A stretch of DNA of 64,000 nt, from NCBI RefSeq assembly GCF_000003815.2, contig NC_049990.1:13146255-13210254 (forward strand). The letters are read 5' to 3'. The position numbers were made by a program, and so were the translations under genes. The notes under the pieces were generated by a model. That model searched no databases. It saw nothing but the letters and a program-made list of their open reading frames with translations, and had not been told where the DNA came from. This DNA comes from Branchiostoma floridae. Its lineage: Eukaryota; Chordata; Leptocardii; Amphioxiformes; Branchiostomatidae. This document shows, one piece after another, positions 24,000 to 35,400 of the stretch (its first letter is position 1; each line of letters starts with the position of its first letter).

Positions 24000-25130
24000 T
24001 AGTAAAACTTGATACATGAAAGCATCTAGCCTCAATCAATATCTTCCTCTTTTATGTGTTATCTTACACTAAATCGCGCTTCTCTCGTGTAAAACATTTG
24101 ACACCCATGAATATGATAAGTCTTTTGTAAATGTTAACGGCACCATGGAGAGTTCCGTAAGAATGTAGGTCATCTCTGACCTCTCCGTCACCCTAACAAT
24201 GGTAACGGTACAGTAGATGGCAGAGGCAGTGCGTGGACTGACAAGAATCTAGCTCAACACGGGTTCTTTAACCTCATACCTCCGTTACAAAGTATTGAGC
24301 CTTGGTATATCAATATATTTTCTGGCGTTGATGATGATCATGATAAGGCGGCAATGGCAATACCAAAAATAGTAATTTCTTTCCTTTCGAAATACATTGC
24401 TTACTTTTTATCATAGATTACGCAAATGATATACATATAAAAATAATTGTGGCATAGAAATGTACGTATCGAACTAACTTACACTTGTTACGAATTATGC
24501 AAATCAGGTTCCTCTTTGACTATTTGGTATCTGTAGATGTTTCACCTCAGTAGTAGTAATACATCTTCCACCTGCCATAAATTACTTGTCACATGTCCAG
24601 TATTTTTCTGAAGAACTCTAACATTCAGCTTACATGTAGGTCTTAAGACGTGTAGAGATAAGAAATTATTTCCACCTATAGTCTGGTCGCTGTAGAATAA
24701 TCTAGGATGAGGAGCACACATCCATATTACTACCTTCGCCAAGAAGGTTATGTTTCCGTAAGCATTGGTATGTCAAGAATGATTCGGTCTTAATACTTTG
24801 TATGTCTTGTTACGGTACTGTAGAGGGACCTCGTTTTTTTTTATATCTCGTGTTCTAGACATGCTATAGTCGTAGATTTTGCGTAATAGATAGATCTTGC
24901 TGCACAGTGTAAGTGATGCTGGTTCGGAACTGCTGGGCCCAGATTTGTTTCAGTTTTAAAAAGTGAAAAACTCGAGATGGGTTTACGTACCGTTATGATT
25001 TTGGTTCGTTTTTATACAGGTTTTATCTTAACTCATCTGCTTTTCTGATATAGCGTCAGATAATAAATCATATATTTCATGGTATGTTAAATTTGTACGC
25101 ACGGGTGTCGAAATGGTATTAGCTTAATTT
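24000..25130. other. Non-coding, with a CCTTCGCCAAGAAGGTTATG motif
   Basis: At 24733-24752 sits CCTTCGCCAAGAAGGTTATG, an end hairpin also seen at 59725-59745 in the large R2 copy. Otherwise nothing recognised. Confidence 0.45.
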
Positions 25131-25139
25131 CTCCCCCAA

Positions 25140-25900
25140 ACTGTCTATCTTATAGAAGAAGAACTTTATTGCACGACAATTGTACATGATACAATGTATG
25201 GCAACGACCATTACGCAAAGTACAAAATAGAGGTATAGGATAAAGCGTAACAACCTTGTTAAGATAACAATAAGGGCTACATAATTCATTGACATAGTAT
25301 TACAATGGAGTAATCATTAGTTTTGGTATTCTTTCTAATAGCAGAGCAGTCTTTGATATATTTGCCCATTTTTCTTTTATGGGAGTTCTGACATCTAAAG
25401 ATATATATAAATCTGTTTGTAGCATCGATTCTTTTGAAATCAGTTGTACTTGATTCCAGAAATGTGAATAATTTATTACTTAATCTAGCGTATCTAGATC
25501 ATTCCATTATAAAGTGAAAATTATCTTCAATATGCTTTGGGCAGAATGGACAGAACCTTTGGTCAGGGGCTATATTGTAGTATCTGCCTGTTTCAATATT
25601 TAATTTATGGCTACTGGTTCTGAACTGAGTTATTGCTTTGCGAATTTCAAAGTTATCTATATCATACAGATATGTTTCTTATTCGGCATTCTTTATGAAC
25701 GTCGCTCTATATATTCTGTATGCTTGTATGGTATAAGTATAATTAGTGTATTATACTCCCTAATTGTTGTACACATTTCCCTTAGCCTCAATAGTTGATG
25801 TTGTCCACTTGTAATTTGGTGAGTAGAACGATAAATAATCACATATCATTTCGTTCCACTCTGCATCTGTCCCTAAACATTGCATAACTTCCTCTGAATG
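25140..25900 (-). pseudogene. LINE 3' end, truncated and decayed
   Basis: Minus strand reads FEIRKAITQFRTSSHKLNIE then TGRYYNIAPDQRFCPFC (about 25660-25540), then PKHIEDNFHFIME and a stop; this is the C-terminal part of a LINE RT ORF. Downstream, MGKYIKDCSAIRKN and a 3' end GTGCAATAAAGTTCTTCTTC at 25155-25174. Same family as at 1180, 2305 and 50940. Confidence 0.75.
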
Positions 25901-26600
25901 TGACGGATAGGGACATATCATCTATGTCTGCGTATGTTTTTATGTGTCACTACATGAACTTATATTTTCTCTTAGCTCTGCAGTTTGAAATGTACATATG
26001 TATAATGTATTCGATGTAGTTTTAGTGTGGTTATTTTATATTTTTCTGTCATGTCCGTTATGAGTGCATTGATGCATTTTATGTGGAAGACCACAGTAAG
26101 AATAGCTGACAACAATTTGTTAAGCTAATTGTGGATCCAAACAAAGTCAAATAAAGTCAAAGTCCGCTTATGATATGTAAACACCTTACTTAAAGCGAAT
26201 ATCTTTTTGATGTATTTGAATAACTTAAAATTGTATTTTATATTGCCAACACTGCGATTTCCAAAAACCTCATTTGTGCTTCAAACGCAAATGCATCCTA
26301 CGTCAGCGTGACCGCATGGTTAAATTGGTGAAAAGAACGAAAATATCATTTCGTTGATGCAAGAGGAGCATTGCCTTCCAGCCAAATCGATAACATACAG
26401 CACCAGCATGTTCCCAATCTGTCACCCTATGATATATAACACACCTCTGGATAAGCTTTCGTTTATAGCTTTTCTTATGTCTTGCCGGATCAACGTCTAT
26501 TTCCCCTTTCTTGAGGGGAATGGGATGGGATGCTGTTTTTCTGCTGCCTGTGCAAACCAACGACTGTTGGAAATCTCCAGACTTGTTCAGATGGACATCG

Positions 26601-27386
26601 TTTCATGGCGAATTCTGCAGACTTTATTTTAGCCGTATAAAACATGACCGTATCCCCGGTGAGCCACAACTCACAAAGACACACATCACACATGCCTCGT
26701 TTCATGGCGAATGCTGCAGACTTTATTTTAGCCGTATGAAACAAGACCGTATCCCCGGTGAGCCACAACTCACAAAGACACACATCACACATGCCTCGTT
26801 TCATGGCGAATTCTGGAGACTTTATTTCAGCCGTATCAAACATGACCGTATCCCCGGTGAGCCACAACTCAAAAAGACACACATCACACATGCCTCGTTT
26901 CATGGCGAACTCTGCAGACTTTATTTCAGCCGTATCAAACATGACCGTATCCCCGGTGAGCCACAACTCAAAAAGACACACATCACACATGCCTCGTTTC
27001 ATGGCGAACTCTGCAGACTTTATTTCAGCCGTATCAAACATGACCGTATCCCCGGTGAGCCACAACTCAAAAAGACACACATCACACATGCCTCGTTTCA
27101 TGGCGAACTCTGCAGACTTTATTTCAGCCGTACAAAACACGACCGTATCCCCGTTGAGCCACAACTCACAAAGACACACATCACACATGCCTCGTTTCAT
27201 GGCGAATTCTGCAGACTTTATTTCAGCCGTATAAAACATGACCGTATCCCCGTTGAGCCACAACTCACAAAGACACACATCACACATGCCTCGTTTCATG
27301 GCGAATTCTGCAGACTTTATTTCAGCCGTATAAAACATGACCGTATCCCCGGTGAGCCACAACTCACAAAGACACACATCACACAG
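26601..27386. repeat. 99-bp minisatellite, eight copies
   Basis: Units begin TTTCATGGCGAA at 26601, 26700, 26799, 26898, 26997, 27096, 27195 and 27294; the period is exactly 99. Units 4 and 5 are identical; the last breaks off after ACACATCACACA. Since 99 is a multiple of 3, any frame without a stop in one unit stays open: two plus-strand frames (309 and 158 codons) and one minus-strand frame (295 codons) all do. No splice or homology evidence supports coding. Confidence 0.95.
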
Positions 27387-27734
27387 GCCTGGGAAATATA
27401 TGTTGTGTTACGCGACCCTGGCAAAACCTGCCGACCCTAGCTATTTTGGTCGACCGATGGAATGGGACATAAAGTTTGCTATCTCTCATCTTTGTCATGA
27501 ATATTTAAAACAGAATCCAAGAAGTATATCATTCTTTTATCTACACTTACCTATTTGTTGCATACTAAGAATTTTTCTGGAAATATCTTTCTTCTGGTTG
27601 CTCCAACACAATCACATTGATGACGTGCTTTCGGACCTGGGCCGTCCAATCACAACACTGAAGAAACTGACAGAAATAAGAACTATTTCAGAAGAACTTG
27701 AATAAACGACAAGCAGTTCTGGAGAGTACTTGTA

Positions 27735-27815
27735 AACGTCGCTTGACTGCACCTCACAAGGGGGAGGACCAATGATGATGGTGGTTTTAACAGTGTTAGT
27801 GTAGGGATTTGAAGT
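27735..27815 (+). repeat. Short dispersed repeat R5
   Basis: TGACTGCACCTCACAAGG with GACCAATGATGATG, akin to 29968-30040 (CTTGCTGCACCTCAGAGGAT, GACAAATGATGATG) and 58530-58600 (CTTGCTGCGCCTAATAGAGG). Confidence 0.45.
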
Positions 27816-28246
27816 GACATTGTACTACTATGTTCAATCCGCATGCGTTCAAGGTTTTTTAAAATCATTTTGGCGAAAGCTTTTTATCACAATAATCGAA
27901 TTCCTATCTACCTACCTATCTATCAGGACCGGAAACATATAACAAAAGAAACTTTAATTTTACGTACTGTATTATATTCATGTATCATGTATCCACCTCT
28001 TTTGTTTTCCTCTAAGGGAAATTATGGGCATTATCATTATCATCGAACTTCATACTTTAGCATTGTATCGATTATATCGATCAGAACTACCAAGTCCTCT
28101 ATGCATCTCGGCAGCCAAACGGATACCAGGCTATGAGGGCCTCACATCTACTAAAAACTGCTGTTCACCGGAATCAGCTAATGTAACCTGCGATGTCTAC
28201 ATGTGGATGTTCCTCAACATGAGTTAGATATCTACTCTACTCTGTG

Positions 28247-28595
28247 GGACATCGTGCGACGCAATCGGCAGGGTGTTCGACTCACAACCCAGAGGTTCTG
28301 GGCTCGAATCCGTTGATGTGCCGCCTTTGGAAAAGACACTTTATTCACTTCACTCTGGTGAAAATGAGTACCCAGCTTCGGTTAAGGCCGTCCCTCGGAT
28401 AGGACGTTAAATGAAGGTCCCGTGTTTGCAGGAAAGTCACACATCGAGCACGTTATGTAAAGAACCCACCGCACTTATCGAAAAGAGTAGAGGTCCTTCC
28501 CGGTGTGAGTGGATCAAATAAATCTGTCCGGATATGCAGCTTGTACTGTTCAGTACAAACCTGGTGTGTTTGCCGGATATATAAAAACAAACTAA
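28247..28595 (+). mobile_element. tRNA-derived SINE, near full length
   Basis: A-box region ATCGTGCGACGCAATCGGCA, B box GGGCTCGAATCC at 28300-28311, then ACACTTTATTCACTTCAC, ATGAGTACCCAGCTTCGG, CTCGGATAGGACGTTAAATG, CCTTCCCGGTGTGAGTGGAT, CTTGTACTGTTCAGTACAAA and an A-rich tail. Best preserved SINE in the window. Confidence 0.85.
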
Positions 28596-28836
28596 AAAAC
28601 TTCAGTTGTCATGGATGTTTCTCTTGATTTGCCTGAATGTACGCCAGACAACTATATTCAAGGCGAGTTTATCTAATCTACCAGATGACGCTCTGAACAA
28701 AGGGCAGCTGGTGAAACTTTTCTAATATCACTTCGCCATCTATATCGATAATAAATGGCAGGAACAAGCGTGCATGATCAGAGCAACTGTCATAAAAATG
28801 TAAGCCGTTATAAATCAGGTTCTGAGTCACAGAACT

Positions 28837-29202
28837 ATGGCCGTTGATGAGCAGGATTTACTGTCTAATTGTCAATCTGACGTGATGAACGACCAGGACA
28901 GAATTGTTGACACCATAATCCTTACTATCATGTTATCTGACCCAATGACGTCAGATACGAAAGGTAATGTTAAGACCCGGGGCTATTGGCACGGATTAAA
29001 GTCCGGCGTTTCAAAGAGATCTGTGCTTAAATTGCATTATTCACATAATTTGGAGTTACAAATTATATCACTAAAGACGATGGACAGAAAATTTGGCTTC
29101 AATCAGATTAAGTTGGATGATCAATTTAAAGTGACAGCACTTCAAGGTAATACTCATTTTGTCCATGATAAGGAAGAGGAAAGCTTCATCCAAGTAGGAT
29201 AA
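28837..29202 (+). CDS. Open frame of 121 aa, hypothetical
   Basis: Begins MAVDEQDLLSNCQSD and ends EEESFIQVG. No signal peptide, membrane helix, known motif or repeats. It is the longest frame here not explained by a repeat, but the length is well within chance for 64 kb read in six frames, and no flanking exons were found. Unlikely to be a real gene. Confidence 0.15.
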   Translation: MAVDEQDLLSNCQSDVMNDQDRIVDTIILTIMLSDPMTSDTKGNVKTRGYWHGLKSGVSKRSVLKLHYSHNLELQIISLKTMDRKFGFNQIKLDDQFKVTALQGNTHFVHDKEEESFIQVG

Positions 29203-29496
29203 AATTAGGTAGGAACCTTATCAGGCTTCAGTCACTCATATTATCGTGAATATTCCGTGCTCTCTCCAGGGATATCTTATAAATATCAGTGGAGCGTAGA
29301 GAAAGATATGCGAAGGGGGTCGAGGTGAGACTGTTCAATTTGATATGGCGCGTCTATACGCGTACGGGCACAGTACGGTCGGTAAGCAAGGCAAGGTGAA
29401 TGGGATAAAAGGAAGATTATCGGTACCGTAGCACATCTTTGTAACAAATAAAGAGCTGACTAATGGAGCTAACGGTACGCTGTTTTATCAGTTTAT

Positions 29497-29792
29497 TCAT
29501 CATTCATTCATTCATCCGTTCATTCATTCATTCATTCGTCCGTTCATTCATTTCGTTCGTTCGTTCACCCATTCATTCGTTCATTCATTAATCCGTTCAT
29601 TCATTCGTCCGTTCATTCATTTGGTCCGTTCATTCATTTTCTTTCTTTCTTTCATTCATTCATTCAATCATTCATTCATTCATTTCATTCATTCATTCAT
29701 TCATTCATTCATTCATTCATTCATTCATTCATTCATTCATTCATTCATTCATTCATTCATTCATTCATTCATTCATTCATTCATTCATTCAT
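29497..29792. repeat. (ATTC)n microsatellite, about 300 bp
   Basis: Interrupted first half (CGTTCATTC and TCCGTTC variants), pure TTCA units from about 29690 to 29790. The true length may differ from the assembly. Confidence 0.95.
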
Positions 29793-30739
29793 AAAATTAT
29801 ACTTTGCAAGAAAACTCGCTGACCTAAACAAGGTGAACAGCAGCAACAACGTTCACACGTTCGGACCACATCGGTATTGATGAACAAATATGGCGGTGCA
29901 ACAACTTCTGGACCATCATCTAACATGGCGCCATGAAAATCAAACACTTATTACAGTAAGCATAAACTTCACTTGCTGCACCTCAGAGGATGACAAATGA
30001 TGATGATGAGGATTACAGTAGAGTTCACCGTCCAACTTCCTGGTCATTCTTCTATAAGGAATACATGGAGATGGTAAAGAGGTAACAAGGATGTGACGTG
30101 CCTTCCTACTGTCCGACTTCTGTTTTTCTTCTCATACTTGTTGTGAGGGGTCAGAATATAGGAGAATTCAAATTCAAAACCAGTGTCTACTTTGCTTACT
30201 TTTCAAGGTCAACACCTTCCTCGGAGCTTCTATATGGATCTCTAAGCTGGCCCTCGCCACAGTACGTGTATGGCCTGGCTGCAGTACTGGCACGGAACGA
30301 TATGATAATGATCTCTTCAAATTACTGGTTTTAGAATTCTCCAACATAACATATTCTTACAATGGAATGTAATTTCGAGAGTAATGACAGAATTTCACAC
30401 TGTTAGTGAAGTGTCAATCATACGCCTCTACCTACCTCAGATCATATCTAGCTTTTGATTTCATCCGAATAATGAATACTTAGTGCATAAATTTCACATA
30501 GTGTAAGTATTGCACAATACTTGCATAGTTTGATATACTTTATTGACTCATACCATCATACAAGAGTAAATTGAAAGTAGTTAGTATTTCTGGACTAGAG
30601 GAAACAAAAACACACAATAACCCTACATACTACATAAAATTGTTTAAAATTGTATAAAAAGTATTTACAATCTACATCAAAATTGAATGACTTACATTTC
30701 TGAATTGCAGATAATTACTGAAGAAAGGAACGACCAAGT

Positions 30740-31000
30740 TCCATCGTTTTAGGCATGCAGGTAGGTTAGGCAGAGATGTCCAAAATGATATACATTTTAT
30801 GCAAATGAGAACTTAATTTGCATAATCAATTGGAAAATTGTATAATTCTACTGTTTTTCATAGCTGGACTTCAGTAAATGTAGCACATGTAATTTATGAT
30901 AGGTAGAACATAAACAGGCCCGAAATAATCAAAGCAGGGACTAATTTGCATAATCTATGCAGAAAGGGCAAACATTGATAAAAAAATGGAATTGCATACT
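30740..31000 (+). repeat. Dispersed AT-rich repeat R4, copy 2
   Basis: Matches 21440-21720 (GGCATGCAGGTAG, TGCAAATGAG, TTGTATAATTCTACTG, ACATGTAATTTATGAT). Ends about 800 bp before the stop codon end of the IgGFc-binding-domain gene. Confidence 0.55.
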
Positions 31001-31475
31001 TGTGACATGTGTAAGTTTGTCAATGATGAAGATCACAAAGCATAAGTTATGTGAATGTTAAAGTGATTTGCATAATATCTACAAAAAGCTATAAATATTT
31101 CATGTCGTTATGAGTTCGCCAAACTCTAGTCTGATCACGAGTTAGATTTTTTGCTTTTTCAACGTTTGATGCTGAAACCTGGATTTAAAAATGTGTTGAA
31201 GATACATCAAATGTCTTATAGACACAAAGCATGCTGTCCTTGGAATTTCAAATGGAATATAGTTACTTTATGATAATGCAGTTCTAAATAAAGAGTGCGA
31301 TACATGGCGTAAACAACAGCGTCCAAAGCGAACCCTTTTGATTTTTGTATGAACTGCAACTCCGCCAGGGTTGGTCCTATAACAAGTAACATTAATTTGT
31401 TGATATCAGTCCACCCTGAAAATAAACAGAAAGTGTGACCGATTTCTTTGTACTTTTCACATATCATACTCATGG

Positions 31476-31481
31476 TTTATT
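31476..31481 (-). terminator. Possible polyadenylation signal AATAAA
   Basis: TTTATT on the plus strand reads AATAAA on the minus strand, about 320 nt past the stop codon of the IgGFc-binding-domain gene. The spacing suits a 3' UTR, but the hexamer is common in this AT-rich DNA. Confidence 0.3.
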
Positions 31482-31803
31482 TTTCAACCCGTACTCAAAC
31501 CGATTCTAGTCGATGGATTTAAAAAAAAATGTGTTTCGGTCAAAGTCAAAGTGCAACTAGAGTTCCAAGACCTCATACCTTCAGCGTGTCATTTCGTCTC
31601 ATTGCAATGCAAATGGTATTCAGTGAAGTCTCTTATAAGCATATTTGATATTATCAATTGTCACTACCTTAAGGCATCATGCTTATTTCATTCGGTATGC
31701 CAATTAAGTTATAATTTGCATAATTCATATCCATCGATGCCGCCCGTTGTAAACCGATTTGCATATACTGGGTGCGTTGCGCTATCTAGCATTTGAAATG
31801 TTC

Positions 31804-32482
31804 CTAATGGTCACTACTTGGATCTTCTAACTCAAGCACTTCCATTGATGTAGAGGAGATATCGTCTTTACACCTATTTTGTATTTGAATCAGAGCAGCT
31901 ATAACAAGTACTAATAGCATGGCGCAAAATCCAATGATTAGAACTTTAGATTCCGTGTAGTCCTTCCACTGAACAGCTTCAGGCGGGATATCTGTTGGTG
32001 CCATATTTCTAATGTCTTCCCTGTTGTATTGCGGATCTATGAGAAATTCCTTGTCGTTGATATTTGGCCCAGCATCCACACCCTGGGGCGTGCCGGCCCA
32101 CCAGGCCCCCGCGGTGAGACGCAGACCCCCGGGGTAGCCGTACCCATCCCAGTCTGTGAAGCCGTACAGAGACACGCCGAACGTCACCCCGGGGGACACG
32201 TGGACTAAGGTATGGGATCCGCACATCACATCTAGTCTGGCTGCAGACATCTTTGTTCCAGGTATAACGGTCCACTGGACTTGGGAATCCAGAGGATTGT
32301 CGTTCAGACGGAGTCCGTTTTTTTCTGCAGTGCTTACAACGATGTTCAGGTGGTAAGTACCAACAAGGCGGAGAACGGCAAAGTCCACTGTGGTGAAGGA
32401 GTAGTTGGTGGCATATTGTGATACGGCAGGGATCAGCATCATGAAGGGGTCGGCCCGGGCTTGGTCAACGGTTTTTGATTTA
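31804..32482 (-). CDS. IgGFc-binding-domain gene, terminal exon (domain end, TM helix, tail)
   Basis: Residues 332-557 and stop. Starts KSKTVDQARADPFMMLIPAV after acceptor TCACAG|, 40 nt upstream of the first in-frame ATG, so the ATG at 32442 is internal. It holds the end of the domain, an acidic stalk (about 475-510), the helix VLIIGFCAMLLVLVIAALIQI (bounded by K and NRCK), and a tail rich in S, D and E. The GC-rich middle (about 32080-32260) contrasts with the AT-rich flanks, as expected for coding sequence. Confidence 0.9.
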
Positions 32483-35400
32483 CTGTGACAGAAATGGGAA
32501 TAAAATCTATGTAATCAAAAAAAAAATGAACCCATTATTTTATGTGGTGATAAGCTTAAATAATTTAACAATAACAAGAAAGAAAAATTAAGAGTTAATT
32601 CCTCAAGGTATAATGACTTGTATAGAAATTTCATTTTCATTTTTATCAAGAAAGCAATATTGAATTAGATATCAAAAATAATTTTAGAACAAAAGAAACG
32701 TGAAAAAAAAGAATTTGAAACCTATCAAAAAGATTAAAAACCTCTTATCTCCGTGAATGTATTATTTATTTGATAATTTTCTACTGGATTTATGTACAAT
32801 TTGTTACTCGATTAATGTGCAATATTCATCTACAATTTTTCAGTGTCTTTTAACTATTTGTAACTTATATTACAAACAAACAGATAAGACCCACATTTAT
32901 ATTAGACCCACATGTGCAACTTCAGTTTTTATTAATGAATGTGCAATCAGCCGCTTCTGTGACGTCACATTATGCAGGGGAATATTTGACTCATTGAGCA
33001 GTGGATCATAAATTGCAGCATTGAAAAGTTGCAGTGCTCCGTCCCTCGTTTCTGTTGAGGGATGGTAATAAAATCCTGATTTGTCTTTTTTATTATCTTA
33101 CAATCATAGAGTCCGGGCGGCATAGACGTCATGCAAATCATGATCCTGTTAAAGGTCTACTACGCAGTTATTTGCGCTTCAAACTGAAAACAAAAATCCA
33201 TTTTCCGGCCATTTCTTTAAATAGTTAGTTGAATCAAGCCTACCACGTTACGGAACACTATTCAAGGCATGTCAGGAGTCGATATTTTCCCCGTGCGAGC
33301 GCGTTTGAAAACCTGGGAATCTGCATGCCCGCGCTGGGTTTCAGCCATTTTGTTTCTTCACCGACGAAATCCGAGTAGTCCCGAGTCTGCCCGAGCCTAC
33401 CCGGAGATTGGTCGCGTGGTTTACCGTGACCTTTCGCACGCACCCGGAACTCACCGGAGATTCCCGACCAATAACCGTTGATGATTGATTCTTGTTTGAA
33501 TTCTCACCAGTGCCTAACTAGGGGGGGTCAACAAGTTACAGCGCGCATAGGACGAAATGTTTGTAGGCTAATTCTCTACGTTGCAAACGTGAAATAATGA
33601 CACAAAAATGTCAAAAAGTGTCAAAAAGTAGTAGTAAATCTGAGATTTCTTAGTTCTAGAATATTTCAAATTTGAGATAACTGCGTAGTAGACCTTTAAC
33701 ATAATCACCTGACTATCTGCCTGTATATATCCTCAAATTTCTATGATGAAAATTACAGTTCAACTTTGATCCAGAATAACTTCTACCAACACAGCTAAAC
33801 TTTTAGATGATATGTTCCACGGTATTTACCTGTACTGCACAAGAAGGATCGGCTCACTGGCAGTCAGGTATTTATAACGGTAAGACGGCAGGTTGAATTC
33901 CCAGAATTCCCCAGCTTGTATCACTCGTGGAACGTTTCCGGTAAGATTGACCTGCGGCAAGAAATAGACGTTTCAGCGTAATCATGGTATACAAAGTAGC
34001 TAGAGTCCATTCCAAGTCACCGAGAGGGATTTTTAATTATAATTGTTGTAATAAGTTTGAATTATTTTGAAAATAGGAACGACTAAGCCAAATTAGCTTT
34101 TAATTGAAACAAAATGTGAATTGTATTACACACGTATGGTACGATATTTCATAATGTTACAAGTTACTGCGCATATCTAAGGCTCATATATTCACCTCGT
34201 CATGGGTGAAGCCAAACAAATTGAATTTCTGTGTTCTCGATAAGTCGCAAAGTAGAAAAATACAACAATGGCGTCATGAGTTAATGGATATAACATACTT
34301 AATAGTTGTACTATTGAATTCTCAGCACACAACACCCAACATCGGCCTTTGTCTCTGTTGAGGGGTGGTCAATGCCCTCTGATGATGATACTACACCAAA
34401 GTTGGCAAACATCATTTTGTATAAAGCATTTTTGACAGCTAATTTAGATAAATTGTAAACTTTTTAATGTGAATACTTTTGAAAACTGTGAGTAGCATCA
34501 TATAGCCTATTGAAATCTGTTGCAGTGATTAATTTGGTGCCAAGATCAATCATTTCCATTGCCAAATATTCGCTCCGACTCGTTTGAGGGTTTTCCGGTA
34601 TAACCAGTATAATTTTTCAGCAGAAGTCTGGGTGGATGTTATACCCCCCCCCCCCCCCNNNNNNNNNNNNNNNNNNNNNNNNNNNNNNNNNNNNNNNNNN
34701 NNNNNNNNNNNNNNNNNNNNNNNNNNNNNNNNNNNNNNNNNNNNNNNNNNNNNNNNNNGAGGTATTAGGAGGGCCCTATACCCGACAATATCACCGGCCA
34801 AAACCCTAATCCTAACAGTACGTACTAGCAGGAATTTGCTTCTCCACTGGTGCGCTTGCCTGTGTTGTAAACCTGAGTATTTTAAATAGTTTCTTATTAC
34901 CTAAATTTCGACCTCTGACCTCACTCTCAAACTTCCGTAGTATTTCATTTCGTGTTTCTTTAATATCATCATGTATATACTGTCTTATGTGACATTGTCT
35001 TGTACCATTGTTATGTTATATTATTTTCATACCTATGCAATCAGCTGTGCTGCCTATAGGTCTGTCTAATATGCCGTCGCATTTTTGATAAATTTGAAAA
35101 ACCTGAGTATTGTCTTTGGAAGCCAGGACGCGAAAGACGTCTCCCTTGTCTCTCTCCTTCAGCGGCACCAGAGCAAACTGTTTCCCCCAGGTGCTGACGG
35201 GAGGGATCATCTCCGCGATGTGCGCCCCGGAGCCCCTCACCTCGGCCCGGGTCCCCACACTGGCGAACACGTTCCCGCTCAGAACAGCTACGGGCTTACT
35301 GGAGATGATGAGGGATCCTGTAAACAGAAAACATTTTTTTCTTTCTCTTTCGTTGAAGAGATTCACCATTCACGTATGTACACAGTTAATAGATTTTCTC

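Noticed and set aside
26490-27440. 309- and 295-codon open frames on opposite strands as a repeat-protein gene
   Set aside because: They follow from a 99-bp (multiple of three) tandem repeat without stops in several frames; no splice sites, signal peptide or family match.
28247-28330. tRNA gene
   Set aside because: A and B boxes are present, but the sequence does not fold as a full cloverleaf by eye and continues into a SINE body shared with four other loci.
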